DNA of 64,000 nt from CBDHEY01 sp965262305 (GTDB lineage: Bacteria; Pseudomonadota; Gammaproteobacteria; Pseudomonadales; Cellvibrionaceae). The stretch lies in contig CBDHEY010000002.1 of the NCBI GenBank assembly GCA_965262305.1, forward strand, positions 248,001 to 312,000, read 5' to 3'. The notes under the pieces were generated by a model, which made no database searches, was not told the origin of the DNA, and was given only the letters and a program-made list of their open reading frames with translations. The translations under genes were made by a program, and so were the position numbers. Below, piece by piece: positions 27,070 through 35,467 of the stretch (its first letter is position 1; every line of letters starts with the position of its first letter).

Positions 27070-28235
27070 TGAGTCTTACAAAAACACAGCTTACTAAGAT
27101 TCAGTCTAGAGGTGTTAGATGGATGGATATGCAGACATTAGGTTTAAATCGCCAGGGAGGAGCAGGCCCAACTGATCATAAAGCACTTTCTTTCTCGCGC
27201 CAAACTTCTATGGTGCCTATTTTTAGTGATCAAACTTCTGAATCTCCTTTTAGCGCTAAGCTTGATGAGTCGAATACACAGGTGTTAATTTTTGAAAACG
27301 ATAAGTTGATTGAAAGTGCATCACTGCCTGATCAGCCGAATTTTTACAAGCTAAAGACGAGAGATGGAATACCTTATTCTAAAATCGCGACGCTTCATAG
27401 CAAAGATGTATTAGCGACTACAGTCCTTCAGACCTGCGTAAGATATCGAAATCGTGATACATCTTGCCAGTTTTGCGCCATTGAGGAGTCATTAAAACGC
27501 GGAAAAACGATAGAAAGAAAGACACCTGAACACTTAGCTGAAGTTGCAAAAGCTGCAGTGGAACTCGATGGTGTAACACAGATGATTATGACAACAGGTA
27601 CACCTAAAACATTAGATAGAGGTGCGGCGATTTTAGAGGAAAGTGCTTTTGCAGTTAAATCCGTTGTCGACCTTCCGATCCAAGCTCAATGTGAACCTCC
27701 ATCAGAAGATTTTTGGTTTTCCCGTCTTAAAGATGCTGGAGTTGATGCGCTTGGAATGCATTTAGAGGCTGTGAGCGACCGTGTTAGAAATGAAATTATG
27801 CCAGGCAAGGCTTCAGTTCCGATGAGCCGTTATCTTTCGGCATATAAGGCTGCAGTGGATGTTTTTGGAAGAGGGAATGTGAGTACCTATATCTTAGCAG
27901 GGTTAGGAGATACAGAAGACGAAATCATTCGGGTCAGCAAGCTTTTAATCGACTTAGGTGTTTATCCATTTGTTGTTCCTTTTACCCCCGTTGCTGGTAC
28001 ACCCTTAGAAAATCATCCTATGCCCGATTCAGATATGCTTGAGCGTATTTTTAAAGTACTTGGACCTCTTTTGGTTGATCGTGGAATGAACTCTAAAGCA
28101 ACGAAAGCAGGATGCGCGAAATGCGGCGCTTGTTCTTCTTTGAAAAGTTTCGAAGAATCTTCTAATGGATTTGATGGTAGGAAAACTACATTCGGTCAAA
28201 ATACAGAAGCAGTGGAGAGGTGCGATTATGCCTAA
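27069..28235 (+). CDS. nitD: Radical SAM protein NitD (MSMEG_0568 family)
   Basis: 388 residues. The iron-sulphur site is TCVRYRNRDTSCQFCAIEES (about residues 123-142): the cysteines are spaced C-x9-C-x2-C, not the classical CxxxCxxC, as I recall for this family. The radical-SAM barrel continues with MTTGTP, DALGMHLEAV and TYILAGLGDTEDEI. A second cysteine cluster, GCAKCGACSSL, lies near the C-terminus and could hold an auxiliary cluster. The reaction is unknown. The start overlaps the nitC stop by one base, and the end overlaps nitE by 8 bases. Confidence 0.88.
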   Translation: MSLTKTQLTKIQSRGVRWMDMQTLGLNRQGGAGPTDHKALSFSRQTSMVPIFSDQTSESPFSAKLDESNTQVLIFENDKLIESASLPDQPNFYKLKTRDGIPYSKIATLHSKDVLATTVLQTCVRYRNRDTSCQFCAIEESLKRGKTIERKTPEHLAEVAKAAVELDGVTQMIMTTGTPKTLDRGAAILEESAFAVKSVVDLPIQAQCEPPSEDFWFSRLKDAGVDALGMHLEAVSDRVRNEIMPGKASVPMSRYLSAYKAAVDVFGRGNVSTYILAGLGDTEDEIIRVSKLLIDLGVYPFVVPFTPVAGTPLENHPMPDSDMLERIFKVLGPLLVDRGMNSKATKAGCAKCGACSSLKSFEESSNGFDGRKTTFGQNTEAVERCDYA

Positions 28236-28770
28236 ATACCAGTATGCACTTGTTGATGACCTGTTTTCCGATTTTAGATCGCAGCATATAAGAGTAAAAG
28301 TGGCGAAGTCGATCTGGGAAAAGAAGTGCTATTTTGAGCTAAGAAAAGCAACTTTTTCTAAAGAGCAAAAAATTCTCTCTGAAAATGAAAAGGATGAATT
28401 AGATTTTCGAGCGATTCCTATCGTGGCCTTAGCGTCTAGCTGGAGTATTGGTGATGAAGTGGCTGGTGCTGTGCGAATTTATCAACAGAAAGGAAAAGAA
28501 GAAAATACCTGGTACGGCGGCCGACTCTGTGTAGCGAGAAAATACCGTGGTTATCAAAACATCGGAAAGGCGCTGATAAATGAGGCGGTTTCAAGAGCTA
28601 AAGACCTGGGGTGTGAGAGATTTCTTGCTACAGTGCAGCCTCAAAACGAAAAATATTTTCAGTCTGTATATTGGAATTCTATAGGAGTAGTCGAAGTGGC
28701 TGGCAGAGGACATGTTCACATGGAAGCTGATTTAAATCTTTATCCATTTATGACGAGAGATCCAGAATGA
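28228..28770 (+). CDS. nitE: GNAT-type N-acetyltransferase NitE (MSMEG_0567/sll0786 family)
   Basis: 180 residues from the ATG at 28228 (AGAGG at 28216-28220). The frame is open further upstream, but that part overlaps nitD and is not family-like. The GNAT motif A is RLCVARKYRGYQNIGKALIN (about 92-111), with the acetyl-CoA pyrophosphate-binding Arg-xx-Gly-x-Gly variant RGYQNIGKA; ERFLATVQPQNEKYFQSVYW follows. An odd feature is the early Cys-rich helix KKCYFELRKATF. The acceptor substrate is unknown. It is coupled to both neighbours: an 8-base overlap with nitD and ATGA with nitF. Confidence 0.87.
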   Translation: MPKYQYALVDDLFSDFRSQHIRVKVAKSIWEKKCYFELRKATFSKEQKILSENEKDELDFRAIPIVALASSWSIGDEVAGAVRIYQQKGKEENTWYGGRLCVARKYRGYQNIGKALINEAVSRAKDLGCERFLATVQPQNEKYFQSVYWNSIGVVEVAGRGHVHMEADLNLYPFMTRDPE

Positions 28771-29804
28771 GGCCGATCATACCCCCTAGAATTTATTCAC
28801 GAGATTGTACTGCGTGGGGACATGAGGTTTATAGTTTCTTAGAAAATCTATGTGAAGAATTACGCTCTCTACCAGAAATAAAATCAAAAAGTGCAATAAC
28901 ATCAGCTGCAGATTTAGTTAAAAATAATAGTGCGCAGGATTTGGAAACTCTTTATGGCTTACCTGGTGATGATTGTGCCGCTTTTCGATCTGGAGAGGGA
29001 TATCAGCTTCTAGCTATGGAAGGAATGCAGCCACAATTTGTTGCATCCGATCCTCGCGCAGCTGGATGGTCTTCAGTCATGGTAAATGTGAGTGATATTG
29101 CAGCCATGGGTGGCCGAGCATCGGCCATAGTCAATGCCTATTGGCACAGTGACTCTGAAAAAAGTAAGGAATTACTTTTTCATATTAAACGAGCATGTGA
29201 TGTATTTGGTGTTGCGTTTTCAGGTGGGCACAGCAGCATACACAATGAATTTAGTCCTGGCTTGGCTGTTGCGATTACGGGATATGCAAAAAAACTTCTA
29301 TCTTGTTATCACGTTAAACCTGGTCAGCGCCTATTTATGGTGACTGACTTAACCGGTAGTTGGCATGGAGACCTACCTTATTGGGGATGTGTATTAGGGA
29401 AATCTAATGAAGAAATTAGACGTCAGTGGCAAGTACCAGCAGAACTGGCTGAGTTGGGTCTCGTCGAAGCCTCAAAAGATATAAGTAATGGTGGCGTTTT
29501 AGGTACATTGATTATGATGTTAGAACTAACCGGATGCGGTGCGTCATTAGACTTAAAGGCGATACCCAAGCCAGAAGGTGCTGATCTGATTCGCTGGTTG
29601 CGGGCATTTCAAAGTTTTGGATTTATATTTGCAGTTGATGTGAGTAAAACAAGTCAGTTATTAAATTATTTTAAATCTAGTCATTTATCTTGTGCGCCTA
29701 TAGGGACTATTACAGACTCTGGAAAAGTGATGATTGAAGCATCTGGGGCAAGTGTTGAGTTTTGGGATATTAAAAATCAAAAACTCACAGGTTTGGGGTG
29801 TTAG
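28767..29804 (+). CDS. nitF: AIR-synthase-like protein NitF (sll0787 family)
   Basis: 345 residues. It belongs to the PurM/HypE/SelD-like ATP-binding fold, with LPGDDCAAF near residue 70 (glycine-aspartate nucleotide loop), MVNVSDIAAMGGRASAIVNA at about 107-126, and the C-terminal SKDISNGGVLGTLIMMLELT. These enzymes activate an amide or carboxylate oxygen with ATP. Whether it acts on the product of NitC or of another cluster enzyme is unknown. The start codon overlaps the nitE stop (ATGA), and the spacing to nitG is 46 bases. Confidence 0.87.
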   Translation: MRPIIPPRIYSRDCTAWGHEVYSFLENLCEELRSLPEIKSKSAITSAADLVKNNSAQDLETLYGLPGDDCAAFRSGEGYQLLAMEGMQPQFVASDPRAAGWSSVMVNVSDIAAMGGRASAIVNAYWHSDSEKSKELLFHIKRACDVFGVAFSGGHSSIHNEFSPGLAVAITGYAKKLLSCYHVKPGQRLFMVTDLTGSWHGDLPYWGCVLGKSNEEIRRQWQVPAELAELGLVEASKDISNGGVLGTLIMMLELTGCGASLDLKAIPKPEGADLIRWLRAFQSFGFIFAVDVSKTSQLLNYFKSSHLSCAPIGTITDSGKVMIEASGASVEFWDIKNQKLTGLGC

Positions 29805-29850
29805 GAAGTGCATGAGATGACAAATAATAGTTGTTTTAGAGGTAGTTAAA

Positions 29851-30138
29851 ATGCCTGCTGTTAGATTTAGGGTCGAGTGGCCAGATGGAAAAGATGATGT
29901 TTTTTATTCTCCCTCCACAATTGTTTATGAATACCTGCAAGTAAATACAAATTATAGTCTTGATGAGTTTTCAGAAAAAGTGATAAGTGCTTTGGATCAT
30001 GCTTCAGAAAGAGTAAAACAAAAATTTGGATACTATTGTTCTGCGGCGCAGGATGAGAAAAGAAATATTTTAACTAAGCTTTCACAGCTCAAAAATCAAA
30101 ACATATCGGGTGATGTCAGTGTCACTGCTTTTTACTAG
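29851..30138 (+). CDS. nitG: Small conserved Nit1C protein NitG (MSMEG_0570 family)
   Basis: 95 residues. PAVRFRVEWPDGKDDVFYSP at the start and the central NYSLDEFSEKVISALDHASE are recognisable for the MSMEG_0570 nitrogen-starvation family. No known catalytic motif. AGAGGT lies before the ATG. It ends 11 bases before nitH. The role is unknown; a small subunit or chaperone for a cluster enzyme is only a guess. Confidence 0.85.
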   Translation: MPAVRFRVEWPDGKDDVFYSPSTIVYEYLQVNTNYSLDEFSEKVISALDHASERVKQKFGYYCSAAQDEKRNILTKLSQLKNQNISGDVSVTAFY

Positions 30139-30149
30139 AAGGTATTAAT

Positions 30150-31427
30150 ATGCATGCTTCAAGTTACATTCCAGAAATAGAAGGAAAAAAAACACATTAT
30201 TCCGTAATTATTATTGGAGCCGGTCAAGCAGGTTTGTCGATGAGTTATTGCCTTGCTCAAGCAGATAAAGATCATTTGATTTTAGAAAAGAGTGATCGTG
30301 TTGCAAATAACTGGCGCAATGAAAGATGGGATGAGTTTTGCCTTGTTACACCAAATTGGCAATGTCAATTACCTGGATACAAATATAGTGGTAGTGATCC
30401 AGATGGATTTATGGTGAAGGACGAAATCGTAGATTATATTCAGGGATATTATGAATCATTTTTGCCTCCAATAAAGTTTGATACCGAAGTCACCGAATTA
30501 AAAAAACTGGATGGTCGATTTCATATATTTACTCGTGATTCAAAATTCACCGCAGAACAAGTCGTCATTGCATGTGGTAGTTATCATCGTCCTAATATCT
30601 TACCTCTTGCAACTGGTATTCCTGAATCTATTACACAAATTCATTCTCGAGATTATAAAAATCCAGACCTTTTACCCGAAGGGGAATTGATGGTGATAGG
30701 CACCGGACAAAGCGGTTGCCAAATTGCCGAAGATTTGCATTTACAGGGTAGACAAGTGCATCTAAGTGTCGGCACCGCACCAAGAGTTAATCGACGATAC
30801 CGAGGTAAGGATGTTGTGAATTGGTTGGATGAAATGGGCTACTACAAGATGACAATTGACGAACACCCAGACGGCAAGAACGCCCCTCATGCGACCAACC
30901 ACTACGTTACCGGAAGAGATGGTGGACGAGATCTAAATTTGAGGATCTTTGCTGAGCAAGGAATGAAGTTGTATGGAAAATTATCATCCATTGAAAATGG
31001 AGTTGTAAGTTTTGAGAACGACCTTCAAGAAAACCTTGACTACGCAGATAGTGTAGCGGAACGAATTAGGAACTCGATAGAAGAATACATCCAGAAAAAT
31101 GACATTGAAGCACCGGCAGATACTAATTTGCATAGCCAATACTTACCAGACACTTTAAAAGAAATGGATTTTAATGAATCAAAAATATCCTGCGTTATCT
31201 GGGCGACGGGCTTTAAAATGGAATTTGACTGGATTAAATTACCTATCTTTGATGCGTCTGGTCGTCCAATGCAAAAACGAGGTGTTACCCAAGAAGAGGG
31301 GTTGTATTTTCTCGGGTTAAACTGGATGAATACCTGGGGTTCTGGGCGTTTTTTCCATGTTGGTAGAGATGCTGAATTTCTTGCTGAAAAAATAAAGCGA
31401 GACAGTTTAGAAGTTCAGTCTTGTTGA
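30150..31427 (+). CDS. nitH: FAD-dependent oxidoreductase NitH (MSMEG_0569 family)
   Basis: 425 residues. The FAD Rossmann motif is IIGAGQAGLSMSYCL (about 21-35) and the second dinucleotide motif is VIGTGQSGCQIAEDLHLQG (about 183-201), as in flavin-containing monooxygenases. A late motif, YFLGLNWMNTWGSGRFFHVG, closes the FAD domain. The family is specific to Nit1C clusters and is proposed to oxidise a substrate upstream of or downstream from the nitrilase. GAAGGT precedes the ATG. It is the last gene of the operon, convergent with a TonB-like gene, and I see no good intrinsic terminator after it. Confidence 0.88.
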   Translation: MHASSYIPEIEGKKTHYSVIIIGAGQAGLSMSYCLAQADKDHLILEKSDRVANNWRNERWDEFCLVTPNWQCQLPGYKYSGSDPDGFMVKDEIVDYIQGYYESFLPPIKFDTEVTELKKLDGRFHIFTRDSKFTAEQVVIACGSYHRPNILPLATGIPESITQIHSRDYKNPDLLPEGELMVIGTGQSGCQIAEDLHLQGRQVHLSVGTAPRVNRRYRGKDVVNWLDEMGYYKMTIDEHPDGKNAPHATNHYVTGRDGGRDLNLRIFAEQGMKLYGKLSSIENGVVSFENDLQENLDYADSVAERIRNSIEEYIQKNDIEAPADTNLHSQYLPDTLKEMDFNESKISCVIWATGFKMEFDWIKLPIFDASGRPMQKRGVTQEEGLYFLGLNWMNTWGSGRFFHVGRDAEFLAEKIKRDSLEVQSC

Positions 31428-31456
31428 CTGCCTCGGCTCTTGAAAAGATTGTCAAT

Positions 31457-31828
31457 CTACCCCATAGAGTAAGAGAAGATGACGCAAGGTTGATTCAGTG
31501 AAAACTCTTTCTTGACTCGTAATTTCTTAAATTCTACGGCTCTTCCATTAGTAATTTTCGGCTCGAAGATTGTTTGTGTCCAGGCGTCATATGCTGCATT
31601 TTCAAATACACCATGAGGTGCAGCCTCAACAATAGTTACCTTGTCCACATAACCTTGCTCGCTTATGTCTAATTCTGCGACTACATACCCTTCAATACAG
31701 TTTGCCTTGGCATATATTGGGTAGGTCGCTTTTCCTCCTTCAACTTCTTTTGGCGAGTGATTGTCTGCATATGAATACGCTGCAAAAAAAGGAAGAACTA
31801 AAAATAAAGAACCTAGTAGCAATCGCAT
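31457..31828 (-). CDS. Small periplasmic TonB C-terminal-domain protein
   Basis: 123 residues from the ATG at 31828, which gives a clean signal peptide (MRLLLGSLFLVLPFFAAYSYA). The mature part is a single TonB-type domain: YPIYAKANCIEGYVVAELDI, EQGYVDKVTIVEAAP and FEKAAYDAWTQ-like FENAAYDAWTQTIFEPK. The usual TonB membrane anchor and proline-rich spacer are missing, so it is not a classical energy transducer. Similar single-domain secreted proteins are common in Gammaproteobacteria and their role is unclear. Confidence 0.75.
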   Translation of the reverse strand: MRLLLGSLFLVLPFFAAYSYADNHSPKEVEGGKATYPIYAKANCIEGYVVAELDISEQGYVDKVTIVEAAPHGVFENAAYDAWTQTIFEPKITNGRAVEFKKLRVKKEFSLNQPCVIFSYSMG

Positions 31829-32163
31829 ATTTTTACCTCTTATATACAATTAAATATAGTTTAGGCTTACTTTAATATTAGACGCTTGACCTAGTGAAAA
31901 GGCGTTATGTAGGTAATATTTTTGAAAAAAAATTGAATTTAAACTTTTATATAACCGGTAGGAACAGTTATGTTGGTTTGGAGTTACAAATGGTTACATT
32001 TATTGAGTGAAAATAAACTTAACAAATTATTTGCAAAATGGATCGATGCTCTAATATCTAACACTCGTTCATGATTGATATTGATTTCACTATAGAGCAA
32101 GTATAAAGAAATTATTTTTAATAATAGTTTTTTATAGTAATTAATGGTTTGATTTACTGAGTT
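31829..32163. other. Intergenic region, no gene recognised
   Basis: About 335 very AT-rich bases between two minus-strand genes. No open frame of note, and no terminator with a clear T-tract. Confidence 0.4.
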
Positions 32164-32940
32164 CTAAGCCATGTTTCTGCTTACTGAAAGTGGGCCCCAA
32201 GCCTGACAAGTGGGCATGACTTCAAGTGAATTAATATTAACATGCGGTGGAGTACTGCAAACCCAGCTGATAATCTTTGCAATATCCTCTGCAGTTAAGG
32301 GATTTGTTTTTTCATAAACTTGACTTGCTTTTTGTTCATTTCCCTTAAAGCGAACGTTAGAAAAATTTGTTTCAGCCATGCCAGGCTCTAAATTAGTGAC
32401 GCGAATGTTTTTACCAAGTAGATCGGCTCTCAACCCTCTAGAGAAACTTTGGACAAATGCTTTAGTCGCGCCATAAGTATTTCCTCCAGGGTATGGCCAG
32501 CTTCCCGCGATGGAACCTATATTGATAATTTGTCCTCTATCTCTTTCAACCATAATTGCTAAAACAGACTTTGTAATTCGCATTAATCCCTTAATATTTG
32601 TATCAACCATATTTTCCCAATCGTCTAAATTAGAATCTGGTGCAGGTTCAATTCCTAAAGCCAAGCCTGCATTATTTATTAATACATCGATATTTTTGAG
32701 CTTAGCAGGGATGTTACTAAAAAAGTGATCAATGGATTCTTGTTGTCGAACATCAAGCGCAAAACCATGAGAAATTATGCCTTTTGGAAGTGAGTGAATG
32801 AGCTGTTCGATCTGATTTAAGTTTCGTGACCCTAAAATTAAATTGTAACCTGATTTTGCCAGTTCAATTGCTGTTGCTCTTCCAAAACCAGAAGAGGCGC
32901 CCGTGATTAGCGCCGTTTTATTCGAAACATTTTCTGTCAT
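32164..32940 (-). CDS. Short-chain dehydrogenase/reductase (YdfG-like)
   Basis: 258 residues. The cofactor motif TGASSGFG is at the N-terminus; an Arg follows strand 2 (LGSRNLNQ), which suggests NADPH. NNAG is at about 89-92. The catalytic Ser (NIGSIAG) and the YGATK tetrad are present, and the segment RADLLGKNIRVTNLEPGMAE is typical of the YdfG/serine-3-dehydrogenase group, which acts on small 3-hydroxy acids. It is cytoplasmic. It is probably co-transcribed with the LysE-type exporter gene just upstream (17 bases to the exporter stop). Confidence 0.85.
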   Translation of the reverse strand: MTENVSNKTALITGASSGFGRATAIELAKSGYNLILGSRNLNQIEQLIHSLPKGIISHGFALDVRQQESIDHFFSNIPAKLKNIDVLINNAGLALGIEPAPDSNLDDWENMVDTNIKGLMRITKSVLAIMVERDRGQIINIGSIAGSWPYPGGNTYGATKAFVQSFSRGLRADLLGKNIRVTNLEPGMAETNFSNVRFKGNEQKASQVYEKTNPLTAEDIAKIISWVCSTPPHVNINSLEVMPTCQAWGPLSVSRNMA

Positions 32941-32957
32941 AATAATTACTATAGGTG

Positions 32958-33572
32958 CTACTGGGATTTAAAAGCAATATATGCACCACTGCCAAGCAGT
33001 AAAGACCCGGATCCATACTGCATAATTTTATTGTTGAACGTGTTACCTAATATTTTTTCGGCTTTGAGAGTGGTGTATACGAAAAAATACATTGTACCGA
33101 AAATAGAGATTGTCGCTACGACAAAAATAATAAAAATATCTAGAGCGAGAATGTTGTTTAAATCAACAAAAGAAGGAAAAAAACTGACGTAAAACAATAT
33201 GGCCTTAGGGTTAGCTAATGTGGATATTAAGCCTGCAAGAAAATCGAATCTATTATCATTTTTATGCTGTTCCTTTTTTTGCGTGTTATTTTTTGCTCTC
33301 ATAATGCTTATGCCTAGCCAAATTAGATAAGCTGCACCAAGGTATTTGATGACGAAAAACAAACTGCCTAGAATGTGCGAAAGAAAAGAAAGACCAAATA
33401 CTGCTAACAAAATAAATACATAATCACCACAGACGATCCCCATTGAAGTGATTAATCCAGCCTTGTGACCGCGGGACATACTTCGAGAGACTACAATGAA
33501 CACTCCAGGCCCTGGGACGAGAGCCAAAAAGGTCATTGCCAAAAATAATGAGATTGTTGCCGTAATATCCAT
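32958..33572 (-). CDS. LysE/RhtB-family amino-acid exporter
   Basis: 204 residues from the ATG at 33572, which has GAGG eight bases upstream; a longer frame adds 23 unlikely residues. Six hydrophobic segments are visible, with the family signature ALVPGPGVFIVVSRSMSRGHKAGL at the first loop. Members export amino acids or their analogues from the cytoplasm. It lies just upstream of the SDR gene on the same strand; a 3-hydroxy acid or amino acid might be the common substrate, but that is an inference. Confidence 0.85.
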   Translation of the reverse strand: MDITATISLFLAMTFLALVPGPGVFIVVSRSMSRGHKAGLITSMGIVCGDYVFILLAVFGLSFLSHILGSLFFVIKYLGAAYLIWLGISIMRAKNNTQKKEQHKNDNRFDFLAGLISTLANPKAILFYVSFFPSFVDLNNILALDIFIIFVVATISIFGTMYFFVYTTLKAEKILGNTFNNKIMQYGSGSLLLGSGAYIAFKSQ

Positions 33573-33858
33573 ATTGATTACCTCAACTTCACCAAGTTTA
33601 ACCTTGAGCCTATCTATGTCTATTTTAATAGTAGGCCCCAACAGCTATGGCTAATCCAAGCAAAATACACAGCTTAGTTAATATATAACACATTGGCGCT
33701 TTAATGCTAAAGTGATTTTAATCATAATAAGTCAATTCTATATAAACTGTGACAGTAATGATTTAAACTATTTTGGTAAATAATATTTTCAGTAGGTTAC
33801 TCTTTGAGTAGCTTTGGTTAACACAAATATTTATTTAATATATTTTTTTGAGTAAAAA

Positions 33859-34485
33859 ATGGAAATTGATTTTTCAACTATTAATCCTTCAGAACGTTAT
33901 TTTGCAATGGTTCAATCGATTATACCCAGACCCATAGCCTGGGTTTTAACGGTTAACGAGAATAAAAGCTACAATCTTGCGCCTTACTCTTTTTTTACAG
34001 GGATCTGTAGTGATCCAGCACTTGTTATTATTTCTGCTGGTAAAAAAATAAACGAAATAAACAAAGGTGATTTGAAGGATACCCGTCTAAATATTCTTGA
34101 AAGAAAAAAATTTGTGATTCATATTGCAGGAACTCGTCATCTTGATGTTTTAAATCATTCCGCTAAAGAATTAAGTTACGGTGAATCAGAAGTGGAATGG
34201 CTAGATTTGAATACAACATCATTCGCCGACTTCGAACTACCCAGACTCAGTGATTGTGATATAGCGTTGGGCTGCAGCTTGTATCGTATAGATGAGGTAG
34301 GTAACAATGCCCAGGCTGTTATTTATGGCGAAATTGAAAAATTCTATGTCAATGACGAGTTAGCGTCTGTGAATGACAGGGGGCGCTTAGTGATTGAAGC
34401 TGCTAAAGTTGATCCACTGGCCCGTTTAGGTGGTAGTGATTACAGTGGGCTAGGAAAGCCCTTACGCGCTGAGCGTCCAAAGTAG
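33859..34485 (+). CDS. Flavin reductase-like (flavoredoxin family) FMN-binding protein
   Basis: 208 residues. The split-barrel FMN-binding fold is seen in IIPRPIAWVLTVNENKSYNL followed by APYSFFTGICSDPALVIISAG. This is the flavoredoxin/DIM6-NTAB pattern (Arg-Pro-Ile-Ala-W and Asn-x-Ala-Pro-x-Ser-x-Phe). It ends in a domain with the conserved LGGSDYSGLG. It likely binds FMN and acts as a flavin reductase or a small oxidoreductase of unknown partner. Divergent from the exporter gene; a convergent terminator follows. Confidence 0.82.
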   Translation: MEIDFSTINPSERYFAMVQSIIPRPIAWVLTVNENKSYNLAPYSFFTGICSDPALVIISAGKKINEINKGDLKDTRLNILERKKFVIHIAGTRHLDVLNHSAKELSYGESEVEWLDLNTTSFADFELPRLSDCDIALGCSLYRIDEVGNNAQAVIYGEIEKFYVNDELASVNDRGRLVIEAAKVDPLARLGGSDYSGLGKPLRAERPK

Positions 34486-34497
34486 CGAGCTCTAAAC

Positions 34498-34527
34498 AAG
34501 GCATCATTTTTATTTAAGTGATGCCTT
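34498..34527. terminator. Bidirectional terminator
   Basis: Perfect 9-bp arms AAGGCATCA (34498-34506) and TGATGCCTT (34519-34527) with a T-rich loop, between the flavin reductase-like gene and the convergent methyltransferase-like gene. Confidence 0.65.
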
Positions 34528-34551
34528 AGTCTAATTTGATTTAGCTGAAAC

Positions 34552-35385
34552 TCAATTCGGTTTTTTGAACTTAAGCGTCATTCTATTTGATTCTCCAATT
34601 GCATCATAAGCTTTGCGCTTTTCATCGCCTGGTTGACTGTTCGCATAGACAGGAGGCAAACGCCATACGATATCGTCAGCTTTATCTTTTGGGTTTTCAT
34701 TGATTGCAGACTCGCCGATAAACTTAAAGCCAGCGTCTTCAATACTAGCGATGAGGTTTTCTTTGTTAAGGTAACCGGCGCTACCATCTGCTTTTTTATC
34801 CGTAGTTTGGTGTTGTACTACACCAAGTATTCCGCCGGGTTTTAAGGTGCGAAAAGTTTCTTTTAGCGCAAGACTAAAGTAGCTTCCATCATTCTCAAAT
34901 CGATTAAGATTGTGAAATGCTCGAATATAGAGGGCGGCATCGACAGAGTTGGTTAACTTCTTTGGTAATTTATCCAAAGCATAGGCTTCAACTTCTGCAG
35001 GGTTTTCTACTTGCCAATCCGAAACCAGTTTTGGCCAATCAGTGGCCCAGGTTTTACGGTTGTCAATAAACTCCTGGTCGAAAAACTGGAATTTTGGCCA
35101 CATGTCATGTGGGTAATCCACGCCAATTAGCTTTCCTTCCTTGCCGAGATAGGGAAGCAGGACTTTTGTATACCAGCCGCCGCCAGGAAAGGCTTCTAGA
35201 AGTGTCATTCCTGGTTTGATTTCAAAGAATTCTAGCGTTTCTTTTGGGTGCCTCGCGGAGTATCTCGCTTTATGTGTGTCATCTTGACTGTCTAGTGCTG
35301 CATCGAGCTTTTTAGCATCACTAAATGACTGTATAGAGATAAATACCAAAAGCATTGAAGATATTAGAGTATAACGGTGTTGCAT
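34552..35385 (-). CDS. Exported SAM-dependent methyltransferase-like protein
   Basis: 277 residues. A signal peptide is clear (YTLISSMLLVFISIQSFSDA), after which a methyltransferase fold begins: PKETLEFFEIKPGMTLLEAF, then PGGGWYTKVLLPYLG (SAM motif I with a Gly-rich loop), and later TLKPGGILGVVQHQT (post-II/III). SAM is a cytoplasmic cofactor, so a periplasmic location is puzzling. This architecture is a known family in Proteobacteria, but its substrate is unknown. Possible readings are a SAM-independent use of the fold or an uncleaved membrane anchor. Confidence 0.75.
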   Translation of the reverse strand: MQHRYTLISSMLLVFISIQSFSDAKKLDAALDSQDDTHKARYSARHPKETLEFFEIKPGMTLLEAFPGGGWYTKVLLPYLGKEGKLIGVDYPHDMWPKFQFFDQEFIDNRKTWATDWPKLVSDWQVENPAEVEAYALDKLPKKLTNSVDAALYIRAFHNLNRFENDGSYFSLALKETFRTLKPGGILGVVQHQTTDKKADGSAGYLNKENLIASIEDAGFKFIGESAINENPKDKADDIVWRLPPVYANSQPGDEKRKAYDAIGESNRMTLKFKKPN

Positions 35386-35467
35386 AGGAGTTTTTCCTTT
35401 TCATGTCAGTTATTCTATTTGTGCAAAGCATACCCACTATAAGTGAAATAAGCGTTAATCATTTAAA

